NCBI GenBank assembly: GCA_947069175.1
Contig: CAMTDV010000030.1
Coordinates: 93,925,916-93,989,915, forward strand
From: Scalesia atractyloides
Taxonomy: Eukaryota > Streptophyta > Magnoliopsida > Asterales > Asteraceae
Direction: 5' to 3'
DNA length: 64,000 bases
Shown: positions 48,192 to 58,445 of the stretch, piece by piece
Layout: the number at the start of each line of letters is the position of its first letter
Position numbering within the stretch: the stretch's first letter is position 1
Made by a program: the position numbers and the translations under genes
Notes under the pieces: model-generated
Told to the model about the DNA's origin: nothing
Databases searched by the model: none
The model's input: the letters and a program-made list of their open reading frames with translations, nothing else

Positions 48192-49166
48192 TAACATCAC
48201 AAACTACAAGATACTTTTTTTATCTTTACTTGTTGACCACGAATGTTTTTTAATTTTGGATTTTTTATTTTCTACCACTTTTTTAGTTTTATCTTTTGAC
48301 CACAAGTATTTTTTAGTCTTGGTTTTTACTTTTTATAACTCACATACTTTAACAATTCTTAAACTTAATAAGTTACGTTTACATAATTAATAATAGGAAT
48401 AATGGATTTTAATAATCCAAACTTTTAGTCGTTGGCCGACAACGGTCCCAACTTCAAAAGTAACTGGTGGTGGTCCCAACTTTTCACATATTATAAACAA
48501 ATGGACCTTTACTAAAGAAACCTTAATTTCTTTTTGTCTTTTTATCTTTTTCGGTTTAGTAAAGGTCCATTGGTTTACATTATACGAAAAAGTTGCCGAA
48601 AAGGATAAGGAGATAAAAAAAATTAAGGTTTTTTTAGTAAATGTCCGTTGGTTTACAATATACGAAAAGTTGAGACCACCACCGGTTATTTTTGAAGTTG
48701 GGACCATATCGGGACAATGACTAAAAGTTTGGATTATTAAAATCCATTATTCCTTAATAATATAGCAATTCATATTATAGTAAAAAGTTACAAAAATAAA
48801 CAAAAGTTGTAACATCTCCAACGTTTTTTAAGTTTAAATTAAACTTTACACTATAAATAATATACGTCTTTAACCTAATGGTTTTGTTTTCCTTTATAAC
48901 TTTCGTTCATTAGTTTTTTTAGAAGGGTCAAATAAGTGATATTTTTTTTAAAACGGCGTAAGACCACGTCGCCACCACCATTTTTTCGTTTGTTTAGGTC
49001 GCTACACCACGTCATAGGTACCACACCACCATTTTTCTTCTATTTATTACATTTTTATTTTGTTTTTTAGTTGTTTTATATATTTATGTTGTGCGTTTCA
49101 TATTGGTCTTTAACGTTCGGTTCGTATCAAGATTCCCCGTCGCAAAGCGCGATAGGGAATTCCTAG
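48149..49166. mobile_element. Helitron-like insertion in the hairpin MITE
   Basis: Its right end CCCCGTCGCAAAGCGCGATA then GGGAATTCCTAG forms a short GC hairpin about 10 bases before a terminal CTAG, and it sits between A (48148) and T (49167) of the interrupted MITE, as Helitrons do. The left end is an AT dinucleotide run (48148-48187) rather than the usual TC, possibly lost by run expansion. No coding sequence; contains the MITE at 48396-48753. Confidence 0.6.
48396..48753. mobile_element. Mutator-type MITE with perfect 9-bp TSD
   Basis: Termini GGAATAATGGATTTTAATAA and TTATTAAAATCCATTATTCC are inverted, with the identity running to about 34 bases. The TSD TTAATAATA is perfect on both sides (48387-48395 and 48754-48762). 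Inner arms carry CAATGGACCTTTACTAAA/TTTAGTAAAGGTCC words. 358 bp, non-coding. Confidence 0.92.
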
Positions 49167-49215
49167 TTTTTACTATAATTAATATCAAGTAAGGTGCACT
49201 TAAAATGCACCGATC

Positions 49216-50855
49216 AAAATCCTCACATTTATCTTTTTTCGTCCTCGAAAAAGTTACTTACAATGGAATCACAATCAATATCAATGGCTTCCAATATAGT
49301 CAATTATTTTATTAACAAATCCAATCACAGGTTAACCAAGATTGCGGGTATACGATCCACCTAAACCCAATCGCCGGCTTCCAAGCCCTTATTAATGATT
49401 CGTTAAGTTCAAGTGAATTAGTTATCCATGGGTCCCACACTAAAAAGACCACAACGCTACCTAATCCCGCTTCAAGCTTATGAGGTTACCATCTTATATA
49501 AAAACGCTTATGTATTTCCGATTAAATTTATGATGGATAATGGATGATGGTTATGAGCTTTGATATACTTTTGTATACGATCACTTAGCGGACATACCTC
49601 GCATGAGTCACCATCCCCGCGATTAATGCCATAAGTTTCACGCATTTTTTCTTTTTTTTAACTCCACCTAGAGGGTATGTACCGCATGAGTCACTATCCC
49701 CGCGGCAATACCATAGGCTTTGTTTTCCTTTTTTTTTCAACATATAGCTCAAATGGATTGATGGAATGTTTTTTTTCGTGCGCCACACTGTTTCGGGTTT
49801 GTTTTCACAAAAGGAAACATGTGTGCCAATTTAATCGAAAAACCTTACAAGTTTTTTATTTATAACGATACCACTTATACTCTTAACAGTTTCGGTTTTG
49901 CTATAGCTCCTAAGGCAGGAATCCACAAGACTTCTAATATTTAAGTATATTATATCAATCCTAAGAAACCTTTCAACCGGCTGGGCCTACCCACATATCC
50001 TAAGTTAGACGCATGCTCGACCGTTCACTATCTCATATATATAGTAATCGACCTATCATTTTCCATTTTAGTGCAAAAACCTTTACGGGACATTTTCAAT
50101 TTTTCACATTTTTTAAATTTTTTGTTTTTTTTCAATTTTTTTTAACGACTAAAACCTATATACAACACAAACTATAACGCTAGTTTCCCCTCCCCACACT
50201 TAAATTCTCCATTGTCCTCAATGGAGCTAGAAACTACTAAACTAAAAAAAATAAAAATTAAAAATTAAAATTCAACAACAACAAAAGTGGAACAAAATCC
50301 CCTGGTTTAATGCGGTAGAATCCTCGTAAGTCGTGTTCCAGAGTCCGTATAGCATTTCATTCGCGGTCGCATTAAGCAAAGACTTTGTTCGCTCTCTACA
50401 AGTGGTGTTTAATCATCCCTGTCCAAATGGAGATTGAGGATGGACAGTTTCGATTAAATCCCGTGCATTGTCCTCTCACTTGCACTAAAACGTACATGGG
50501 ATTTCACAAACATCCCCACACTTAGGTAAACACATCAGTGGAGATAGTTAATAATTGATAGCCTGCAAGAACATACACGCAAAACAAAACAAAAATACAC
50601 TACTCTACATCCTCGGGCTGCCTCCCGAGAGCGCTAAGTTTAAAGGTCTTCAGCCAGACCATACCTGATATGCGCTACGGTGGTCTCAATGCACACTTAC
50701 CCACTGTATTTCCATTGAATGCCCGGAACTTTACATGCGATCTCCATAAGCTCGTCGATATAATTGGCATGTTTAGAAAGCACCTGCGGGTTTCGCTGAT
50801 CCACTTCATGAGATATACACTGATGTCTTGTAGCTTCGCCCTTTCATCTTCTTCC
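49216..50855 (-). mobile_element. Gypsy (Athila-like) element, non-coding part
   Basis: CCCCACACTTAAATTCTCC (50195), GGGCTGCCTCCCGAGAGCGC (50614) and CCACACTTAGG (50516) are words typical of this group's 3' portion. Two diverged segments, CGCATGAGTCACCATCCCCG (49599) and the CGCATGAGTCACTATCCCCG copy (49682), form a direct duplication offset 83 bp. Left boundary and left LTR are not found. Confidence 0.5.
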
Positions 50856-51673
50856 TCAAACCCTCTTCCCCACACTTGTTAATTGGAATGATTGAATGGG
50901 AAGAGGTTCGGTACACACATTCATCTTATCAGACTGCTCTGCCTCTTCATCTTCACACACCATCTGATCCACCAGTGACTTTTCATCAGATAAAGGATTC
51001 ATTGGTGTGGTATTATCCTCCACAACCTCCTCCTCCATGTGAGAATAATCTCTAATATCATCAGGTAATGGTGAGAGAGGCTCTTCTATTTCTATCTTCA
51101 TTTTTAACTTCTGACACTTGGAAACTAGACAGCTAATTCGATCTTCATCGGAAAGGTTGGATGCTGATAAATACTGCTCGAGTTTGGACAAAATCACTTC
51201 CACATAACAAGCTTTTTCTCCTCCTCGGTCTGATAAGTATAGGCACCCTCGGGCTCAGAATATTCCTCGGGATGATACTGTCGGTATCCCTGATACGGTC
51301 TTGGGATGTACGCATCCATCATTGTTTTATTCCAATGCTTTGGATTTTCCAAATACACCGAGCACACAACATAATCATAAGTATGATCACGACCGCAACA
51401 GAAACATCGTCCATCCATTCTTGGCTCATAATAAGCATTCTCGTCTCGATCCCATCGGTTAGAGTAATAACCATCCTCCACCGTTGTATCAGAATCATAG
51501 AAATATGGTGGATGTGAAGGATTCTCATAGAAACGCATAAGTGTTTCTTCCAATTTCGCTTTTTCCCGTCTAAATCGGGCCTCGTTGAAACCGATACACG
51601 GGTGAAGTGGTTCCCCGCACAACTTGCATGTAGAAGAGCCGCAAAATATAGTAAGATCTGTCATCCTGCACAA
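50856..51673 (-). pseudogene. ORF of the Athila-like element, with one frameshift
   Basis: Two pieces: 51194-51673, about 159 residues, with CKLCGEPLHPC and CFCCGRDH cysteine clusters, EEYSEPEGAYTYQTEEEKK, and 50856-51203, about 115 residues, with VILSKLEQYLSASN and an acidic EEEVVEDNTT stretch. The pieces overlap by a 1-base shift near 51195-51215; together they would make about 270 residues. It resembles a short gag-like or accessory reading frame of Ty3/gypsy elements, but I do not recognise a named domain. Its position just inside the primer-binding site fits gag. Confidence 0.5.
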
Positions 51674-51797
51674 ACGCGACTCAACTACCCACTTAAATCA
51701 CGAATAAACAAGGTAAAAGAACAAAATAAAATCAAAAAATTCTTTTAGGGTTTTTTTTTACTAACTAAAACAAGAAAACTAAACTAAGCACACTAAC

Positions 51798-51815
51798 TCT
51801 CCGGCAACGGCGCCA
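51798..51815 (-). other. Primer-binding site of a gypsy retrotransposon
   Basis: On the minus strand TGGCGCCGTTGCCGGAGA, close to the primer site known from plant Athila-type elements. It is followed on the minus side by the ORF at 50856-51673 and preceded, to the right, by LTR sequence that should start near 51819-51822 and end in ...ACATCA. This fixes the element's direction as minus. Confidence 0.75.
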
Positions 51816-51818
51816 TTT

Positions 51819-52570
51819 TGATGTCTGTCGTAAGGAACATGCAAAAACCAACTAACTCTGTAGAAAGGGTAAGTCGAATATCAAACCAGAGGAGGATTGT
51901 GGAAAGTGCAATAATGCCAAGTTACGTGTTTTACCTGCAAAATAACTAGATCTCGTAGTTAACTTATTCTCGACAAATAAACACATCAAACACACATAAT
52001 ATTCACCATTTAGACACTCTAATGCTCGGCTTTCACCCTCTACATTAGGTACCATTATGGAGTAAGAGTCATCTCTCCTTATGTATATTTACAAATAAAC
52101 ACACAATCATAATGCTGTTGGTATTATATATTTTAATTTGATTAAAATGAAAATGCAAAAGTTTGATTGAATACTTTATTAAACTAAATTCCAATAAACT
52201 TAAGAGCGACAAAAGTCAGAAAACTTGAGAGCTTAAAAGATTATTAATTAAACTAAATTCCAATGAAATGAAGAAGCAACAAAAGACAAAGAAAACTTGA
52301 GCGAGCTTAAGATTATTAAGATGAAAACAAGCAAATCATTTCTTGTTTCAGGTTGGTACGTACTTAGTTGCAAGACTTAATCAGTAATAATAATGTTTAA
52401 TGGACTATATAAACATAGGTTATATTAATCATACCACTAACCTAGAGCACGATCCATGTGTAGACACACCACTTGTCTGATTCTCATATAAACTAAATAG
52501 GGTGTACTTAGTATGATCGGGTTGTTGACGAATTTCCAGTTTCCAGCGGGCTTGGGCATGGGGAAGATAG
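51819..52570 (-). repeat. Probable 5' LTR of the Athila-like element
   Basis: Begins (plus) TGATGTCTGTCG at the primer-site side; LTR sequence extends right, but its far end is not identifiable. It includes a partial duplication: TTAATTAAACTAAATTCCAAT appears near 52180 and near 52244. No matching second LTR was found, so the element is truncated or rearranged. Confidence 0.4.
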
Positions 52571-52599
52571 GAAGATAACTTGGCGTGCATGTTATTTTT

Positions 52600-53880
52600 A
52601 AACACTATTAATCAATTAATGATAGTTATCCATATTCCTATTTGATATATGTTAGGAAGATAATTATCATGGATTTGATTAATAAGAATCCTAGATAGAT
52701 ATAGTCTAACGTGTTAGGTTAGCTACATATACCATGTTATTGGATAGGGATATGTAATGAAGTTTTGAGATAGCGTCTTCATAATAAAGATTGGGTGTTA
52801 GCCAAATTGTTGTTGTGTGAGTTCCGAATTTAATATACCTTGTCCTAGTTGATTTTAATTGGTATCAAAGCTTCGAAAGATTTGAATTCATGATCGTGGT
52901 AGCAACCATGAAGGGACTGGTCATTGATCCATCCGTGAACTAGGGCTGGATAAACCAGAACCAACATCACCGCAACCGACTTTTGTAGGAAGACAAAGAA
53001 CTAAATGGGTGATACGGGCGCGCAACCGCCGCTAGTGAAAGACCTGAACCCGTTGTCATTTCGGTACCACCCGAGGCTGACATTAACAAATTATCTTTTT
53101 TGGAGTATGAGATCGGAGTTAATTCTCGGAATTCACGGATCTGATGATGCAAAGAAGAACAACGTGGTGAAGGCACTTTTGTTCCCATTAATGCCGGAGG
53201 ATTTGATACTTTAAATTAGTAATTTAAAATCAACTAAACATGTGGAAAGCGATAAACACAAGGAATCTAGGTGATGAACGAGTTAAAGAAGCAAGACTTC
53301 AAATGTTAATAACTGATTTTGATTAAAGGTGAAGAACGCCGGTACAATTAACGAACTTTCTTCGAAACTATATGGGATTGCTACAAAGTCAGCCACACTT
53401 GAGGAATATATTGAAGAACAAAATTTGGTAAAGAAATTTCTCACAAGTCTTTCCCGGCGTTTTATACATAATGTGGCTTCGATTGAACAAGTCTTGGACC
53501 TCAAGACGATTGGTTTTGAAGATGTTGTCGGAAGACTAAAAGCCTTTGAAGAAATGACGAAAGATAAGTTCAAACAAAAGAAAACCAAGGTAAATTACCT
53601 TATTCAAAATCTGAGTCATCTAACTGTAGTCATGGAAGTTAACTTTTTTTACCGAAAGGCGTTAAACTCACTGGGTTGAAGTGGGTGTTTAAAATCAAGA
53701 TAAATGCGGATGGTTCGGTTAATAAAAATAAGCTACGTTTGGTGGCAAAAGGTTATGTTCAACAACTTATCGACGCCGAGTAATACTCGATCCCTAATAC
53801 CTTATTAGATAGGGTAAGTCGGGTGTCGAACCACGAAGAGTACTGTGGAAAGCGTTGTTGTTTAATTGTTTCTTATGTAA
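52600..53880 (+). mobile_element. Internally deleted Copia derivative
   Basis: LTR-like sequence (about 52600-52858) precedes TTGGTATCAAAGC, a tRNA-Met primer site with one change. Gag starts ATG 53005 (MGDTGAQPPLVKDLNPL) and continues, with frame breaks near 53215-53330, through LVKKFLTSLSRRFIHNVASI and EDVVGRLKAFEE to about 53650. It then jumps straight to RT (WVFKIKINADGSVNKNKLRL on the plus strand at about 53688-53750). The rest of pol is missing. The end, about 53780-53880, matches 28545-28640 (ACCTTATTAGATAGGGTAAG). Not autonomous. Confidence 0.8.
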
Positions 53881-55559
53881 TTATGAAATTACACGGAAAG
53901 GAAAATTGATTGTTTGAAATCTAAATTAACGAATCAATTAAAGATTTGTAAATAGTTGCGAGGAGAAGTGATTCCTCCAGGTTTTAGATTCAAAGCAGAT
54001 TCAGAAACTAAGTTTTATTTCGGCAATTCTGAAATAAATTTTTTCGTGCAAAATCGAATCCCTATATCAATAAAACTGAGTTTGAAACCTGAGAAATACA
54101 AAAATTGCTGACATAAACGACCAGATATTTGATTTAATTAATTGTTCGCGCGTTTACTGTCTAAATATAGAAAGTGTGCGAAAATTGACGAAACTCGAAA
54201 TGAATTTTTTCGTGTAAAATCGAATCCCTGTATTAATAAAACTGAGTTTGGAACCTAAGAAATACAAAAATTGCGGACATAAACGACCATATATTTGATT
54301 TAATTAATTGTTCGCGCGTTTATTTATAAATATAGAAAGTAGAAAGTGGGAAAGTGGGCGAAAACTGACGAAACTCGAAATAAGTTTTTCGTGCAAAATC
54401 GAATCCCTGTATCAATAAAACTGAGTTTGGAACTTGAGAAATATAAAAAATGCTGACTTAAACGACCAGATATTTGATTTGATTAATTGTTCGTGCGTTT
54501 ACTTTCAAAATATAGAAATTGTGCGAAAATTGACGAAACTCGAAATGAATTTTTAGTGTAAAATTGAATCCCTGTATCAATAAAACTGAGTTTTTAACCT
54601 GAGAAATACAAAAATTGCTGACATAAATGACCAGATCTTTGATTTAGTTAATTGTTCGCGCGTTTACTTTCTAAATATAGAAAGTGGGAAAGTGGGCGAA
54701 AACTGACGATACTCGAAATTAGTTTTTTCGTTCAAAGTCGAATCCCTGTATCAATAAAACTTAATTTGAGAAAAAATGCTGACATAAACGACTAGATATT
54801 TGATTTAATTAATTGTTCGCGCGTTTTTATTTCTAAATATTGAAAGTGTGCGAAAATTGATCGAAAGTTTGAAATGAATTTTTTCGTGTGAAAATCGAAT
54901 CCCTTATCAATAAAACTGAGTTTGGAACTGAGAAATACAAAAATTGCTGACGTAAACGACCAGATGTTTGATTTAATTCATTGTTCGCGCATTTACTTTC
55001 TATATTAGAAAGCGGGTGAAAACTAACAAAACTCGAAATGAATTTTTTCGTGCAAAATTGAATCCCTTTATCAATAAAATTGAGTTTGGAACGTGAGAAA
55101 TACAAAAATTGCTGACATAAACGACCAGATATTTGATTCAATTAATTGTTCGCGCGTTTACTTTCTAAATATAGAAATATAGAAAGTGGGCGAAAACTGA
55201 CTAACTCGAAATAATTTTTTTGTGCAAAATCGAATCCCTATATATAAAACTGAGCTTGGAACCTGAGAAATACAAAAATTGATGACATAAACAACAATAT
55301 ATTTGATTTAATTAATTATTCACGCGTTTACTTTCTAAATATAGAAAGTGGCAAAAACTGACCAAACTCGAAATGAATTTTTATATGCAAAATCGAATCC
55401 CTGCAATAAAACTGAGTTTGTAACCTGAGAAATACAAAAATTGCTGAATAAACGACCAGATATTTGATTTAATTAATTGTTCGCGCGTTTACTTTCTAGA
55501 TATAGAAAGTGGTGCGAAAACTGACAAACTCGAAATGAATTTTTTCGTGTAAAATCGAA

Positions 55560-58259
55560 TCCCTGTATTAATAAAACTGAGTTTGGAACCTAAGAAATAC
55601 AAAAATTGCTGACATAAACGACCAGATATTTGATTTAATTAATTGTTCGCGCGTTTACTTTCTAAATATAGAAAGTGGGTGAAAATTGACCAAACTTGAA
55701 ATGAATTTTTTCGTGTAAAATCGAATCCCTGTATCAATAAAACTGAGTTTGGAACCTGAGAAATAAAAAATTGCTGACATAAACGACCATATATTTGATA
55801 TAATTAATTGTTCGCGCGTTTACTTTCTAAATATAGAAAGTTGGAAAGTGGGCGAAAACTTACGAAACTCAAAATGAATTTTTTCGTGCAAAATCGAATC
55901 CCTGTATAAATAAAACTGAGTTTGTAACCTGAGAAATAAAAAAATTGCTGACATAAATGACCAGATATTTCATTTAATTAATTGTTCGCGCGTTTACTTT
56001 CTAAATATAGAAAGTGGGCGAAAATGACGAAACTTGACATGAAACTTTTCGTGCAAAATCGAATCCTGTAATCAATAAAACTGAGTTTGGTACCTGAGAA
56101 ATTCAAAAATTACTGACATAAACGACCACGTATTTAAGTTAATTAATTGTTCGCACGTTTACTTTCTGAATATAGAAAGTGGGAAAGTGGGCGAAAACTG
56201 ATGAAACTCGAAATGAATTTTTTCGTGCAAAATTGAATCCCTTTAAAAATAAAATTGAGTTTGGAACGTGAGAAATACAAAAATTGCCGACATAAACGAC
56301 CATATATTTGATATAATTAATTGTTCCGCGTTTACTTTCGAAATATATAAAGTAGGAAAGTGGGCGAAAACTGACGAAACTCGAAATTTTTTCGTGCAAA
56401 ATCGAATCCCTGTATCAATAAAACTGAGTTTGGAACCGTAGAAAATATAAAAAATGCTGACATAAACTACAGATATTGGATTTAAGTAATTGTCCGCGCG
56501 TTTACTTTCTAAGTATAGAAAGTGGGAAAGTGGGCGAAAACTGATGAAACTCGAAATGAATTTTTTTCGCGCAAAATCGAATTCCTGTATCAATAAAACT
56601 GAGTTTGGAACCTGATAAATACAAAAAATGCTGACATAAACCACCAGATATTTGATTTAATTAATTGTCCGCGCGTTTACTTTCTAAATATAGAAGCGGG
56701 AGAAACTAACGAAACTCAAAATAAATTTTTTCGTGTAAAATCGAATCCATGTATCAATAAAACAAAGTTTGGAACTTGAGAAATACAAAAATTGCTGACG
56801 TAAACGACCAGATATTTGATTTAATTAATCGTTCGCGCGTTTACTTTCTAGATATAGAAAGTGTGCGAAAACTAACAAAACTCGAAATGAACTTTTTTTG
56901 TGTAAAATCTAATCCCTGTATTAATAAAACTGAGTTTGGAACCTGAGAAATACAAAAATTATTGACATAAACGAAAAGATATTTGATTTAATTAATTGTT
57001 CGCGCGTTTACTTTCTACATATAGAAAGTGGGTGAAAATTGACCAAACTCGAAATGAATTTTTTCGTGTAAAATCGAATCCCTGTATCAATAAAACTGAG
57101 TTTGGAACCTGAGAAATACAAAAATTGCTGACATAAACGACCATATATTTGATTTAATTAATTGTTCCGCGCGTATACTTTCTAAATATAGAAAGTGGGA
57201 AAGTGGGCGAAAACTTACAAAACTCGAAATAAGTTTTTTGGTGCAAAATCGAATCTCGGTATCAATAAAACTGAGTTTGGAACTTGAGAAATACAAAAAA
57301 TGCTGACATAAACGACCAGATATTTGATTTAATTAATTGTTCGCTCGTTTACTTTCTAAATATAGAAAGTGTACGAAAATTGACGAAACTCGAAATGAAT
57401 TTTTTCGTGTAAAATCGATTCCTGTATCAATAAAACTGAGTTTCTAACCTGAGAAATACAAAAATTTCTGAAATAAACGACCATATATTTGATTTAATAA
57501 TTGTTCACGCGTTTACTTTCCAAATATAGAAAATGGGTGAAAATTGACGAAACTTGAAATGAATTTTTTCGTGTAAAATCGAATCTCTGTATCAATTAAA
57601 CTGAATTTGGAACCCGAGAAATACAAAAATTGCTGACATAAACGACCATATATTTGATTTAATTAATTGTTCGCACGTTTACTTTCTAAATAGAAAGTGG
57701 GAAAGTGGGCGAAAACTGACCAAACTCGAAATAAGTTTTTTTGTGCAAAATCGAATTCCTGTATCAATAAACTGAGTTTGGAACTTGAGAAATACAAAAA
57801 ATGCTGACATAAACGACCATAAATTTAATTTAATTAATTGTTCGCGCGTTTACTTTCTAAATATAGAAAGTGTGCGAAAACTAACGAAACTCGAAATGAA
57901 TTTTTTCGTGTAAAATCGAATCACTGTATCACTAAAACTGAGTTTGTAACCTGAGAAATACAAAAATTTCTGACATAAACGATCATATATTTGATTTAAT
58001 TAATTGTTCGCGCGTTTTCTTTCTAATTATAGAAAGTGTGCGAAAAGTGACGAAACTCGAAATGAATTTTTTCGTGTAAAATCGAATCCCGGTATCAATA
58101 AAACTGAGTTTAGAACCTGAGAAATAAAAAAAATTGCTGACATAAACGACCATATATTTGATTTAATTAATTGTTCGCGCGTTTACTTTTAAATATAGAA
58201 AGTTGGAAAGTGGGCGAAAACTGACGAAACTCGAATTAAGTTTTTTCGTGCAAAATTGA
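55560..58259. repeat. Higher-order repeat, period about 1.35 kb (about 8 monomers)
   Basis: The marker CTGTATTAATAAAACTG recurs at about 54230, 55570 and 56920. After the second and third markers the next monomers match in order: GGGTGAAAATTGACCAAACT, then TTGGAAAGTGGGCG or GGGAAAGTGGGCG with the rare AAAACTTAC. Monomers between are less uniform than in the right part of the array. Confidence 0.55.
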
Positions 58260-58445
58260 ATCCCTGTATCAATAAAACTGAGTTTGTAACTTGAGAAATA
58301 CAAAAAATGCTGACATAAACGACCAGATATTTGATTTAATTAATTGTTTGCGCGTTTACTTTCTAAATATAAAAAGTGTGTGAAAATTGATGAAACTCGA
58401 AATGAATTTTTTTGTGTAAAATCGAATCCCTGTATCAATAAAACT

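Larger units (their letters stand above)
47818..49215. mobile_element. MITE with perfect 49-bp terminal inverted repeat, interrupted
   Basis: The left end 47818-47866 (starting GATCGGTGCATTTTAAG) and right end 49167-49215 are exact reverse complements over 49 bases. Inside, 47867-47990 is complementary to 48061-48148, so the original element was a hairpin of about 380 bp (47818-48148 plus 49167-49215). The stretch 48149-49166 was inserted into it. No outer TSD was recognised. Confidence 0.85.

Noticed and set aside
53329..53679. Possible host gene
   Set aside because: Its words match Copia gag and the 28-kb relic, so it is the retrotransposon.
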